Below, in pieces: positions 42,263 to 51,280 of a stretch of 64,000 nt of DNA. Source of the stretch: Pseudomonas sp. dw_612. Lineage in GTDB: Bacteria > Pseudomonadota > Gammaproteobacteria > Pseudomonadales > Pseudomonadaceae. The stretch is from assembly GCF_018449725.1 (NCBI RefSeq), contig NZ_JAAVVC010000013.1:62001-126000 (forward strand). Direction: 5' to 3'. The position numbers and the translations under genes are program-made. Every line of letters begins with the position of its first letter. Within the stretch, counting starts at the first letter, position 1. The notes under the pieces are model-generated. The model worked only from the letters and a program-made list of their open reading frames with translations. It made no database searches and had not been told where the DNA came from.

Positions 42263-43230
42263 GCCCGGCCAGTTCCAAACCGGTGTCGGCCCAGGTGCTG
42301 GATGCGGCGATTGCCTGGCAATTGTCCCTGGACTCCGGCAGCCCGATCGAGCGCGAAGAGTTCGCCAAATGGCACGCCGCCCACGAAGAACATGCCCGCG
42401 CCTGGCGCCAACTGGGCATGCTCGACCAACGTTTCAGCGTCGCCAGCGGCCCGGCCCGCACGGCGTTGCTGCAATCGCGCGAGAGCATTCGGCGGCGGGT
42501 GCGCAAGCTCGGCAGTGGTTTGGCCAGTGTGGTCGCGGTGATTGGCTTGGCGCTGTTCGCCGGTGACCGTTACCTGCCCATCGACTATTGGCTGGCCGAC
42601 CAGCGCACCGCCACCGGCGAACAACGCACCCTGCGCCTGGCCGACGGCACCGTGATCAACCTCAATACCCACAGCGCGGTGGATGTGCGCTTCGATGAGA
42701 AGCAGCGGCGGATCATCCTTCAGGAAGGCGAAATCCTCGTCGAAACCGGGCATGGCGATGCCCGGCCATTTATCGTCGAAACCCGCGAAGGCAGCATGCG
42801 CGCGCTGGGGACGCGGTTCCTGGTCAAGCGCGAAGAAGAAGGCACGCGGCTGAGCGTGTTGAAATCGGCGGTGGCGGCGCATCCGCAATCGAGTCCCGAA
42901 GAACAGATCCTGCGCGAAGGCCAGCAAGTGCTGATGCGCAGCAACGGCCTGGGGCCGATCGTCGCGCTCAACCTCGGCGCCGACGCCTGGACCCGCGGCA
43001 TGTTGGTGGTGGACAACGCGCGCCTGGAAGACCTGGTGCATGAACTCGGCCGCTATCGTCGTGGGCATCTGGGCGTGGCGCCGGAGATTGCCGACCTGCG
43101 GATCACCGGCAGCTTTCCGCTGCACGACACCGACAAGGCCTTGAGCGCGCTGCTGCCGACCTTGCCAGTGCAGATTGAACAGCACACGGCGTGGTGGGTG
43201 ACGGTGGCGAAGGCTGACGTTAAGCCCTGA
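42259..43230 (+). CDS. FecR-type anti-sigma/sigma-regulator
   Basis: 323 residues. The cytoplasmic N-terminus carries the DUF4880 sigma-contact segment (AIAWQLSLDSGSPIEREEFAKW and HARAWRQL, residues 14-55). One membrane helix follows near residues 90-106 (GLASVVAVIGLALFAGD), then the periplasmic FecR domain (QRTATGEQRTLRLADGTVINLNTHSA) and a C-terminal STN-contact domain. It senses the loaded TonB receptor and releases the FecI-type sigma. Confidence 0.93.
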   Translation: MSPASSKPVSAQVLDAAIAWQLSLDSGSPIEREEFAKWHAAHEEHARAWRQLGMLDQRFSVASGPARTALLQSRESIRRRVRKLGSGLASVVAVIGLALFAGDRYLPIDYWLADQRTATGEQRTLRLADGTVINLNTHSAVDVRFDEKQRRIILQEGEILVETGHGDARPFIVETREGSMRALGTRFLVKREEEGTRLSVLKSAVAAHPQSSPEEQILREGQQVLMRSNGLGPIVALNLGADAWTRGMLVVDNARLEDLVHELGRYRRGHLGVAPEIADLRITGSFPLHDTDKALSALLPTLPVQIEQHTAWWVTVAKADVKP

Positions 43231-43252
43231 GTTCTGCGGCGTCTGTTCTGCC

Positions 43253-43348
43253 GCCTTCGCGGGCAAGCCTCGCTCCTACAGTTGTTGTGCCGACCGATGA
43301 TTCGGTGAACGGCATAAACCCGGTAGGAGCGAGGCTTGCCCGCGAAGA
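43253..43348. repeat. REP pair between fecR-type and receptor genes
   Basis: Arms CCTTCGCGGGCAAGCCTCGC and GCGAGGCTTGCCCGCGAAG with inner GCCG/CGGC complementarity, spaced about 45 bp. Confidence 0.9.
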
Positions 43349-43376
43349 GGCCCGCAGCCACACCGCAAATCACGAA

Positions 43377-43391
43377 TCAAAATTATTTTCA
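43377..43391 (+). promoter_or_regulatory. Fur-box-like sequence upstream of the TonB receptor
   Basis: TCAAAATTATTTTCA matches the 7-1-7 Fur pattern TGATAAT-n-ATTATCA at 11 of 14 arm positions. It lies 75 bp upstream of the receptor start. Confidence 0.5.
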
Positions 43392-43465
43392 TCCAGCCCT
43401 ATCACTTTTGGATTCTCGTTCGGCACCTAGGCAATTGAGAAGTATTCCCTTTCAGGAGCCGCTGT

Positions 43466-45904
43466 ATGTCCCGTTCGCTCGACACCTTGTTGCGCCCCAG
43501 TTTGCTGGCGGTCGCCATTGCCTTTTGTGCCCCCCTGGCCAGCAGCCAACTGATCGCCGCCGAACAGGCGTCAAGCGTTCGCGCCTACAACTTGCCGGCC
43601 GCGCCGTTGGCCAGCACCCTGAACCAGATCGCCAGCCAGGCTGGCCTGGCGCTGTCACTTAATCCGTCCCTGGCGGCGGGCAAGACGTCGGCCCCGGTCA
43701 ACGGCCAGTTCGACGCTACTGGCGCCCTGCGTGAAGCATTGCGCGGCACCGGTTTGCAACTGGAACAGAGCAGCACCGGCACCTACAGCCTGGTGGCCGT
43801 GCCCGAGGGCGTGATGGCGTTGCCGGAAACTTCCGTCATTGGTGTGCAAAATGCTGAAAGTGCCTGGGGCCCGGCGACCGGCTACCTGGCAACCCGCACG
43901 GCGGCTGGCACAAAAACCGACACTGCGCTGGTCGAAGCACCGCGTTCGATTTCCGTCGCCACCCGCCAGCAGATGGACGACCGCAGCGTGCACAGCCTGG
44001 ATGACGCCGTGCGCTACATGCCCGGCATCACCGCCAGCAGTTTCGGCAGCGATACCCGTTCCGATTGGCTGCGGGTACGCGGCTTCGAACCCACTCAGTT
44101 CCTCGACGGTCTGCCACTGCCAAAAGGCGTGTATGCCAACCCGAAACAGGAAACCTGGAACCTCGACCGCCTCGCGCTATTGCGCGGCCCGGCCTCGTCC
44201 GTCTACGGCCAGACCCCGCCGGGCGGTTTGCTGGACATGGTCAGCCGCCGTCCAAGCGATGTGGCCAGCAGCGAAATCCAGGTGCAATACGGCAGCGACA
44301 ATCACCGTCAGATCAACTTCGCCAGCACCGGCAAGATCGACGACGCCGGGCAGTTCCTCTACGGCATCAGCGGTGTGATCCGTGACAGCGGCACCCAGAT
44401 CGACCATATCGATGACAAGCGCTACAACATCGCGCCCAGCCTGACCTGGAACATCGACGAAGACACCAAGCTCACCTTGCTCACGCAGTTCACCCGTGAC
44501 GATACCGGGATCACCAGCCAGTTCCACTCGATCCAGGGCACCAAGATCAACATGCCGTTCGGCGAAATCTCCCACCACAAGAACCTGGGCGATCCGAACT
44601 ACGAGTACTACGACCGCACCAATTACTCGTTGGGCTATGCCTTTGAACATCGCTTGAACGATGTCTGGCAGTTCCGCCAGAACCTGCGTTACACCAAATC
44701 GGACCTGTCCTTCCAGGCCATCACCGTCAACAGCTACAGCCCGCAATTTGCCGGTTTCTCTGTGGACGACCAGGGCAACACCGGGCGCGGCACCACCAAT
44801 GTCGACGAGGACATCAGCCAGTTCGCCGTGGATAACAACTTCCAGGGCGACTTCGCCACGGGCGATATTCGCCACACCCTGCTGATCGGCCTGGATCACC
44901 AGCGCAACAACACCAATTACCTGTCGATCTTCGGCTCCGCGCCGGACGTCAACGTCAACCACCCGGTTTACGGATTGCCGATCACGCGCCCGGATCGTTC
45001 CACCGCGTTCTATGACTATGATCAGAAAACCCGGCAGACCGGCGTGTATGTCCAGGACCAAATGGCCCTCGACCAATGGCGCCTGACCCTGGGCGGCCGT
45101 GAGGATTGGGTTCACACCGGCACCAAGTTCTTCAACAAGGGCGATGCCACCAACACCGAGCGTGACAAGGCATTCAGCGGCAACGCGGCGATCAGCTATG
45201 TGTTCGACTCAGGCTTCGTGCCTTACCTGTCGTACGCTGAGTCATTCCAGCCCACCAGCAATGCCACCGCTTCGCCGACCGATTCGTTCAAGCCGACCGA
45301 AGGCAAACAGTGGGAACTGGGCATCAAATACCAGCCACCGGGCAGCAACACGCTGCTCAGCGCAGCCGTGTATGACCTGACCCAGAAAAACGTGGCGGTC
45401 ACCACTACCGTGGGTAACGTGCCGATCACCAGCCAGTCCGGCGAAGTGAAGGTCAAGGGCCTGGAGCTGGAAGCGGTTTCCGACGTGACCGACAACCTGA
45501 AGATCATCGCCGCCTACACCCTGGCCAAGTCCGAAGTGCAGAAAGGTGACTTCAAAGGCAATCGCCTGCAACTGATGCCCAACCAGCAAGCCTCGCTGTG
45601 GGCCGATTACACCTGGCACAACGGCGTGCTGGACGGTTTCGGCATCGGCGCTGGCGCGCGCTACACCGGCAACACTTATGGCGACCAGGGCAACACCTGG
45701 CTGGGTAAGGCTGACGCCTACACCGTGTTCGACGCGGCCGTGCATTACGACTTGGGTCGTCTGGATAACAGCCTGAAAGGTGCGTCGCTGGCACTGAACG
45801 CCACCAACCTGTTCGACAAGGACTACATCTCGACGTGCGACAGTTTCTACTGCTACTACGGCGACCAACGCAGCGTCGTCGCCAGCGCCACTTACAAGTG
45901 GTAA
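43466..45904 (+). CDS. TonB-dependent siderophore receptor with STN signalling domain
   Basis: An 812-residue outer-membrane receptor. It has a signal peptide (about 1-32), an STN domain (about 40-110, RAYNLPAAPLASTLNQIASQ), a TonB-box-like PETSVIGVQ (about residue 125), a plug with VEAPRSISVATRQQMDD and the LLRGPASSVYGQTPPGGLLD motif, and a beta-barrel ending in an aromatic residue (VVASATYKW). The STN domain and the upstream sigma/FecR pair show cell-surface signalling. The barrel resembles FhuA/FiuA-type hydroxamate (ferrichrome) receptors; the ligand is an inference. Confidence 0.92.
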   Translation: MSRSLDTLLRPSLLAVAIAFCAPLASSQLIAAEQASSVRAYNLPAAPLASTLNQIASQAGLALSLNPSLAAGKTSAPVNGQFDATGALREALRGTGLQLEQSSTGTYSLVAVPEGVMALPETSVIGVQNAESAWGPATGYLATRTAAGTKTDTALVEAPRSISVATRQQMDDRSVHSLDDAVRYMPGITASSFGSDTRSDWLRVRGFEPTQFLDGLPLPKGVYANPKQETWNLDRLALLRGPASSVYGQTPPGGLLDMVSRRPSDVASSEIQVQYGSDNHRQINFASTGKIDDAGQFLYGISGVIRDSGTQIDHIDDKRYNIAPSLTWNIDEDTKLTLLTQFTRDDTGITSQFHSIQGTKINMPFGEISHHKNLGDPNYEYYDRTNYSLGYAFEHRLNDVWQFRQNLRYTKSDLSFQAITVNSYSPQFAGFSVDDQGNTGRGTTNVDEDISQFAVDNNFQGDFATGDIRHTLLIGLDHQRNNTNYLSIFGSAPDVNVNHPVYGLPITRPDRSTAFYDYDQKTRQTGVYVQDQMALDQWRLTLGGREDWVHTGTKFFNKGDATNTERDKAFSGNAAISYVFDSGFVPYLSYAESFQPTSNATASPTDSFKPTEGKQWELGIKYQPPGSNTLLSAAVYDLTQKNVAVTTTVGNVPITSQSGEVKVKGLELEAVSDVTDNLKIIAAYTLAKSEVQKGDFKGNRLQLMPNQQASLWADYTWHNGVLDGFGIGAGARYTGNTYGDQGNTWLGKADAYTVFDAAVHYDLGRLDNSLKGASLALNATNLFDKDYISTCDSFYCYYGDQRSVVASATYKW

Positions 45905-45927
45905 TCGCCTGACCTGACACGCGCTAT

Positions 45928-45962
45928 GACCAAGCCGTCCTTCGAGGACGGCTTTGGTCTTT
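45928..45962 (+). terminator. Hairpin between the receptor and PepSY genes
   Basis: GACCAAGCCGTCCT and AGGACGGCTTTGGTC form a long stem with one bulged base and a three-base loop, followed by TTTCT. It is a moderate terminator or attenuator within the iron-uptake unit. Confidence 0.65.
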
Positions 45963-45976
45963 CTGAAGGCCAAGAA

Positions 45977-47107
45977 ATGAAAAGCAAAACCATCCGCCGC
46001 TGGTCCTGCATCCACACGTGGACCAGCCTGATCTGCACGGTGTTCCTGCTGATGCTGGCCCTGACCGGCCTGCCGTTGATCTTCCACCACGAGATCGACC
46101 ACCTGTTGGGCGATGCCGCCGAATTGAAGGTCATGCCGGCCGATACGCCACAGCTGAATTTGCAGCAGTTGGTGGCGGCTGCCGAGAAACATCGTCCGGG
46201 CGACGTCATGCAGTATTTCGGCTACGACGATGAAGACCCCAACGGCATGATCGCGATCATGGCGAAGACCGCCGGCACCGAGCCAAATTCGTCCCACACC
46301 TTCATGCTCGACGCCCGCACCGGCGAAGCGCTGGAGATGCCGTCGGCCAACGGTGGGCTGATGATGGTCATGTTGCGTCTACACGTGGACATGTTCGCCG
46401 GGCTGCCGGGCAAGTTGCTGCTGGCGTTCATGGGGATCCTGTTCGTGGCGGCGATTATCTCCGGGACGGTGCTGTACCTGCCGTTCATGCGCCGCTTGAA
46501 ATTCGCCACCGTGCGCCAGGACAAATCCACCCGCCTGCGCTGGCTCGACCTGCACAACCTGATTGGCGTGGTGACCCTGACCTGGGCGCTGGTAGTCGGC
46601 GTGACCGGTGTAATCAGTGCCTGCGCCGACCTGCTGATCGCCGCGTGGCGCAACGACAGCCTGAGCGCGATGGTCGCGCCTTACCGCGATGCGCCGCCGC
46701 TGACGCAACTGGCGCCCGCCACTCGTTTGCTCGACATCGCCAAGGACGTCGCGCCGGGCATGCAACCGGACTTCATCGCCTTCCCCGGCACGCGTTTTTC
46801 CAGCGAACACCATTACGCGGTGTTCATGAAAGGCAGCACGCATCTGACCTCGCACCTGCTGACCCCGGTGCTGATCGACGCCAGTACGCTGAAGGTCACC
46901 GCCGTGGCCGAGCGCCCGTGGTACATGGACGCGATGGGCATGTCACAACCGCTGCACTTCGGTGACTACGGCGGCATGCCGATGAAAATCCTCTGGGCGA
47001 CGTTGGATGTGCTGACCATCATCGTGCTCGGCAGCGGGGTTTATCTGTGGGTGGTGCGGCGCAGAGCGGCGAAACCGGTGCTCGCGAAAGTGGAGCGTGC
47101 GGCATGA
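45977..47107 (+). CDS. PepSY-associated transmembrane protein (iron-uptake accessory)
   Basis: 376 residues with four membrane helices: an N-terminal helix at 17-37 (TSLICTVFLLMLALTGLPLIF), two in the middle (LLLAFMGILFVAAIISGTVLYL; VVTLTWALVVGVTGVISA) and one near the C-terminus (LDVLTIIVLGSGVYLWVV). Periplasmic PepSY-like loops lie between. The start at 45977 follows GAAGG. Such proteins accompany siderophore receptors and some act in ferric-siderophore reduction; that role is inferred from the neighbours. Confidence 0.88.
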   Translation: MKSKTIRRWSCIHTWTSLICTVFLLMLALTGLPLIFHHEIDHLLGDAAELKVMPADTPQLNLQQLVAAAEKHRPGDVMQYFGYDDEDPNGMIAIMAKTAGTEPNSSHTFMLDARTGEALEMPSANGGLMMVMLRLHVDMFAGLPGKLLLAFMGILFVAAIISGTVLYLPFMRRLKFATVRQDKSTRLRWLDLHNLIGVVTLTWALVVGVTGVISACADLLIAAWRNDSLSAMVAPYRDAPPLTQLAPATRLLDIAKDVAPGMQPDFIAFPGTRFSSEHHYAVFMKGSTHLTSHLLTPVLIDASTLKVTAVAERPWYMDAMGMSQPLHFGDYGGMPMKILWATLDVLTIIVLGSGVYLWVVRRRAAKPVLAKVERAA

Positions 47108-47283
47108 AACCCAGGCAGTCGAACTTCTGGAAAGTCTTTGCGACGCCGACGGTGATTGCGCTGCTCAGTGCTGCGGGGTTGTTCTCCGCATTGCTGGGGG
47201 ATGGGGTTTGGGATGCGTTGAGCTGGCTGGGCCTGGGCATCCCCGCCGCCCTGGCCCTGCGCGGCTTACTGCAACGCCGCTGA
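47104..47283 (+). CDS. Small membrane protein coupled to the PepSY protein
   Basis: 59 residues with two hydrophobic stretches (VFATPTVIALLSAAGLFSAL and ALSWLGLGIPAALALRGLL). ATG 47104 overlaps the PepSY stop by ATGA. Similar small proteins often follow PepSY genes in pseudomonads. The function is unknown; it may be an accessory subunit. Confidence 0.85.
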   Translation: MKPRQSNFWKVFATPTVIALLSAAGLFSALLGDGVWDALSWLGLGIPAALALRGLLQRR

Positions 47284-47303
47284 CTTCCAGGGCAATACAA
47301 ACC

Positions 47304-47396
47304 CCCTGTGGGAGCGGGCTTGCTCGCGAAGGCGTCGTGTCAGTCGACATTGATGTTGAATGACACACCGCATTCGCGAGCAAGCCCGCTCCCACA
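47304..47396. repeat. REP pair after the iron-uptake unit
   Basis: CCCTGTGGGAGCGGGCTTGC and GCGAGCAAGCCCGCTCCCAC arms, with inner TGTCAGT/TGACACA partly complementary, spaced about 40 bp. Confidence 0.9.
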
Positions 47397-47479
47397 AGGG
47401 TTCGGTGTACGTTTCTGGTATTGAGCTATCGAACCAACACGCTATGCTGCCCCGCACTGCCACCGACCGAGACGCTGCC

Positions 47480-48109
47480 ATGTCCGCCCCGAGCATGACC
47501 CTGTTCTACAACCCAGCTTCGCCCTTCGTTCGCAAAGTCACGGTGCTGTTGCACGAGACCGGTCAGACCGACCGCGTGGCCCTGCAACTCAGCCAACTGA
47601 CGCCGGTCAGCCCGGACCTGGCGCTCTGCGAAGACAACCCGCTGGGCAAGATTCCGGCCCTGCGCCTGGCCGATGGCAATGTCATCCATGACAGCCGGGT
47701 GATCCTCGACTACCTCGATCACCAGCATGTCGGCAATCCGCTGATCCCGCGCGACGGTTCGGCCCGCTGGCGGCGCCTGACCCTGGCCTCCCTGGCCGAC
47801 GGGATCATGGATGCTGCGGTGATGATTCGCTACGAACAAGCCCTGCGCGCCCCGGTGAAACACTGGGACCAGTGGCTCGACGGCCAGCGCGAGAAGATTC
47901 GCCGTGCCTTGGCGCTGCTGGAAACGGAGGCGATTGCCGAGCTGACCAGTCACTTTGATGTGGCGGCGATCAGCGTGGCGTGTGCCTTGGGTTACCTCGA
48001 CTTGCGCCATCCGGACCTGGAATGGCGCGCGGCGAATCCGAAGCTGGCCGAGTGGTTTTTTGAGGTGAGTCAGCGACCATCCATGTTGGCCACGATGCCC
48101 AAGGTTTAG
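47480..48109 (+). CDS. Glutathione S-transferase family protein
   Basis: 209 residues. The N-terminal thioredoxin-like domain has LFYNPASPFVRKVTVLLHE with the Ser of SPFVRK as likely catalytic residue, and GKIPAL-x-LADGNVIHDSRVILDYLD, which binds glutathione. A helical C-terminal domain follows. The start at 47480 removes REP-derived sequence from a longer frame. The substrate is unknown. Confidence 0.88.
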   Translation: MSAPSMTLFYNPASPFVRKVTVLLHETGQTDRVALQLSQLTPVSPDLALCEDNPLGKIPALRLADGNVIHDSRVILDYLDHQHVGNPLIPRDGSARWRRLTLASLADGIMDAAVMIRYEQALRAPVKHWDQWLDGQREKIRRALALLETEAIAELTSHFDVAAISVACALGYLDLRHPDLEWRAANPKLAEWFFEVSQRPSMLATMPKV

Positions 48110-48130
48110 ATCTTCATTGGTTGGGCTGAC

Positions 48131-48228
48131 CTCTTCGCGAGCAAGCCCGCTCCCACATTTGATCGGTGGTTTGCACATATTTTGTGTTCACAGGAGATCC
48201 CTTGTGGGAGCGGGCTTGCTCGCGAAGG
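48131..48228. repeat. REP pair between the GST gene and creD
   Basis: Arms CTTCGCGAGCAAGCCCGCTC and GAGCGGGCTTGCTCGCGAAG, spaced about 55 bp, between two convergent genes. Confidence 0.9.
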
Positions 48229-48319
48229 CACCACACCGGATCCAGAGGAAACAACCCGAAAATCAGCGTCGCCAACACCTCTCCTTCCCGCTGATCCTCG
48301 CGCAACCCCAACGACCGGC

Positions 48320-49690
48320 TCATTCCACCGCTCCAATATCAAACGCCAATGGCTTGGTAGTCTTCGGCCCAATCCCGTACCAGTCGAGCTTGCGGGTCAG
48401 CACCATGAACACACCGAGCAGCCCGAACAGCAACAGCGAGCCCATCAGCAGCGCGTAATCCTCGGCACTCAACAAGCCGTAGAGCAAACCGTACAGCGCC
48501 GCCAATCCCGCCGAAAAACTCAAGCCGTGGCGCACGCTGCGCAGCACGTGGCAGACATAGAAGCCGATCAGCAACACACAACCGCTCGCCGACAGCAGAT
48601 ACGCCAGGGCAAAACCGATGTGCTCGGACAGCGACAGCAATAACAAGTAGAAGAACGCCAGGGCCACACCGACCAGCGCGTATTGCACCGGGTGCACCGC
48701 CAGGCTTTTCAGCACTTCGAAGAGGAAGAAACCGGCGAAGGTCAGCACGATGAACAGCAGCGCATATTTGATCGCCCGATCGCTTTTCAGGTATTGGTCC
48801 ACCGGGTCGATAAAGCTCACGCCGAAGCTGCGGCCGTTAAACGCTTCACACCCAGCGCCGGACGCACAGCTGCTCAACGCTTCTTGCAGGTTGGTGGAGA
48901 AAAACGAAGTCTGCCAATTGGCGGTAAAACCCTGATCACTGACTTCACGCTGGGCCGGCAGGTAGTTGCCGATGAAGCTGGGGTGCGGCCAGTTGGCGGC
49001 GAACGAGACTTTGCTGGTCTTGCCCACCGGCAACACTTGCAACTGACCGGTGCCTTGCAAACGCAGGTCGAAACCGAAGCCCAATTCCGTGGCTTGCTTC
49101 GCATCCAGCGCCGGCAGCATGACATGCACGCCTTCGCCCAAAAACCCGACCTGGCTGCCAGGCACGAAGTCCAGGCGCTGGCTATCGAGTTCCAGTTTCA
49201 GCGCGTTCTCGATGCCGCGAATGTCGCTGATGCCGACGGCCAGGAAGGGTTGGTCGAACTGGTAGTCGGCGAAGTCTTCCTTGATGCCGAGTTGTTCCGG
49301 GATCGAGAAATGGCCGCTGATGCGGTTATCGGCGTGGAACAGCCGCGCTTCGTAAATACCCCGGGAACGCAGTTCGGTCTGGACGTTGCCATCCAGTTCA
49401 AAACGCTCCGGCAGGAAATACAAACGACCCCGCTCTTCGCCGACTTCCTGGTAACGCTCGTTGGTTTTTTCGTTGAGCTTCCAGGTGCGCACCACTTTGC
49501 GATACGGCACCACCATCAACGGCCCGCTCAATTGCTGGCTGTAGCTGGAACTGCGAGCGATGTCTTCGAGCACACCATCGCGCAATTGCTGACGGTCCTG
49601 GATCACACCGTTGATCATCAGCAACGGGATCAGCAATAACAGAATCAGTAGGGCAATCGCCCCGAGTTTTAGGGTCAGGTTGCGGTTCAT
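48320..49690 (-). CDS. creD: CreD inner-membrane protein
   Basis: 456 residues. There is one N-terminal helix (LGAIALLILLLLIPLLMING), a large periplasmic domain (about 35-310) with CreD signatures (SYSQQLSGPLMVVPYRKVV, GISDIRGIEN, PHPSFIGNYLP, SFGVSFIDPVDQYLKSDRA), and four or five C-terminal helices. In other pseudomonads CreBC activates creD, and the system affects beta-lactam response and biofilm. The GGGAGAG ribosome binding site sits in a hairpin. It is separated from creC by a REP-like palindrome. Confidence 0.93.
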   Translation of the reverse strand: MNRNLTLKLGAIALLILLLLIPLLMINGVIQDRQQLRDGVLEDIARSSSYSQQLSGPLMVVPYRKVVRTWKLNEKTNERYQEVGEERGRLYFLPERFELDGNVQTELRSRGIYEARLFHADNRISGHFSIPEQLGIKEDFADYQFDQPFLAVGISDIRGIENALKLELDSQRLDFVPGSQVGFLGEGVHVMLPALDAKQATELGFGFDLRLQGTGQLQVLPVGKTSKVSFAANWPHPSFIGNYLPAQREVSDQGFTANWQTSFFSTNLQEALSSCASGAGCEAFNGRSFGVSFIDPVDQYLKSDRAIKYALLFIVLTFAGFFLFEVLKSLAVHPVQYALVGVALAFFYLLLLSLSEHIGFALAYLLSASGCVLLIGFYVCHVLRSVRHGLSFSAGLAALYGLLYGLLSAEDYALLMGSLLLFGLLGVFMVLTRKLDWYGIGPKTTKPLAFDIGAVE

Positions 49691-49696
49691 GTGGGT

Positions 49697-49721
49697 CTCT
49701 CCCTGTTCGAATGAGGGAGAG
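49697..49721 (-). promoter_or_regulatory. Hairpin that masks the creD ribosome binding site
   Basis: In the creD message CTCTCCCT and AGGGAGAG form an eight-pair stem with a nine-base loop. The right arm is the SD sequence, six bases before the ATG. Confidence 0.7.
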
Positions 49722-49779
49722 TCTGGGTTCGGTGTGTGGGGGTTTTGTGGGGGGAATGTGGAGAGTGTGTGGAGTTGGA

Positions 49780-49854
49780 AAAAGATCGCAGCCTTCGGCA
49801 GCTCCTACAGGGAAACGCGGTCGGCGTAGGAGCTGCCGAAGGCTGCGATCTTTT
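49780..49854. repeat. REP-like palindrome, second family (creC-creD)
   Basis: AAAAGATCGCAGCCTTCGGC and its complement, extended by AGCTCCTAC/GTAGGAGCT, spaced about 17 bp. It ends at the creC stop codon and, with its flanking A/T tracts, could terminate transcription. Confidence 0.88.
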
Positions 49855-51280
49855 AACGGCCTGAAGGCAAGCGCAACGTCACTTCAACGCCACCCTCGAC
49901 ATTGCCGACGCGCAAACTTCCGCCATGCAACTTAACCACCTCTTCCACGAAGTTAAGCCCCAAACCTGTACTTTTCCGCCCACTGTCCGGCCTCGGCAGC
50001 GAATAAAACCGCTCACTCAAGCGCGGCAACGCATAGTCGGGAATCGCTTCAGCCTGATTGAACAACCTGAACTCAATCCACTCGCCAACACGCTCGGCGC
50101 TAAAACGCAAAACGCCCTGAACCGGTGTGAAGTCCAAGGCGTTCTCCAGCAGATTGCCCAACGCCTGACGCAACAAAAACGGCTCACCGACCAACACCAA
50201 ATCTGCTGCAATCGTCTGCTCGACCCGCAACTGTTTGCCTTCGATCCGCGCCGCTTGAGCATCCAGCAGTTCACCCACCAACGCCGCCAACGGCACTTCA
50301 ACCCGCTCTTCCAGACCTTGGCGTTGCTCAACCTGCGCCAAATTCAGCAACCGTTCGATCAGTTGCTGCATCCGCGCACTTTCGCTGTCTATGTTGCTGA
50401 CGAAACGCTGTTGCTGGGCCAGCGGCATTTCACCTTGCAGCAGTTCCGCCGCGCCGCGAATCGCCGCCAACGGGCTTTTCAATTCGTGGGTCAAGGTGTG
50501 CACGTAGCGCTCGACGTAGGCCTTGCCTTCCAGTTGCGTGCGCATCTGCTCAACGGCTGTCGCCAGTTGCTCCAGTTCGCCGCCGCGATAATGCGGCACC
50601 TCGACCCGGCGCCCCTCGCTCACAGCCTGGGCATAAGCGGTCAACCGTCGCAACGCCGCGCTCAACCACCAGGACAACAATGCGCCGAACAACAGGCCGA
50701 GGCCGATCAACCCGGCGCCGTAGGCAAACAAGCGCCGCTCGGTGCGATCGACGTAAGGCTGCAAGGAGCTGTTGGGTTTGGCCACGGTCACCACGCCGAT
50801 AATCTGGCCGTTGTCGCGGATCGGCGCGCCAACGTGCATCACCGAGGTGCTCGCGTCGTTGGAATCGCTGCGGGTCGAGCGCGCACCGTATTCGCCGCGC
50901 AGGGTCAGGTAGACGTCGTTCCAGCGCGAGTAATCCTGACCCACCGCCACGCCGCTGGAATCCAGCACCACGATGCCTTTGGCGTCGGTGACGTAGATGC
51001 GGTGGCTGACCTGATTTTTCGACAAACCCCAGATGCTCGCCTTCGGTTGCCGCTCGCCGTAGGCCTTGAGCAGTTGCGGCCAGCGATTCTGGTTGAGGGT
51101 GCCGGCCTTGAAGTCGTCGCGCAGGATTTCGGCCATCAGGTTGGCGGTGTCCACCAGGGTTTCTTCGGTGGACTGACGCACGCCGGGGCGAATTTCCTGC
51201 ATCACGGTGTTGAGCACGAAGTAACCGGTCAGGCCGATGAACAGCACGTAGACCAGAAAGATCCGGATGCCCAACGCCAT
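49853..51280 (-). CDS. creC: CreC sensor histidine kinase
   Basis: 475 residues. There is an N-terminal helix (FLVYVLFIGLTGYFVLN), a periplasmic sensor (about 30-180), a second helix near 185-205 (AYGAGLIGLGLLFGALLSWW), a HAMP segment, the phospho-acceptor His265 in LTHELKSPLAAIRGAAE, and the ATPase boxes (NLLENALDFTP, STGLGLNFVEEVVKLHGG). It starts at ATG 51280, overlapping the creB stop by one base (TGATG). Confidence 0.94.
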   Translation of the reverse strand: MALGIRIFLVYVLFIGLTGYFVLNTVMQEIRPGVRQSTEETLVDTANLMAEILRDDFKAGTLNQNRWPQLLKAYGERQPKASIWGLSKNQVSHRIYVTDAKGIVVLDSSGVAVGQDYSRWNDVYLTLRGEYGARSTRSDSNDASTSVMHVGAPIRDNGQIIGVVTVAKPNSSLQPYVDRTERRLFAYGAGLIGLGLLFGALLSWWLSAALRRLTAYAQAVSEGRRVEVPHYRGGELEQLATAVEQMRTQLEGKAYVERYVHTLTHELKSPLAAIRGAAELLQGEMPLAQQQRFVSNIDSESARMQQLIERLLNLAQVEQRQGLEERVEVPLAALVGELLDAQAARIEGKQLRVEQTIAADLVLVGEPFLLRQALGNLLENALDFTPVQGVLRFSAERVGEWIEFRLFNQAEAIPDYALPRLSERFYSLPRPDSGRKSTGLGLNFVEEVVKLHGGSLRVGNVEGGVEVTLRLPSGR

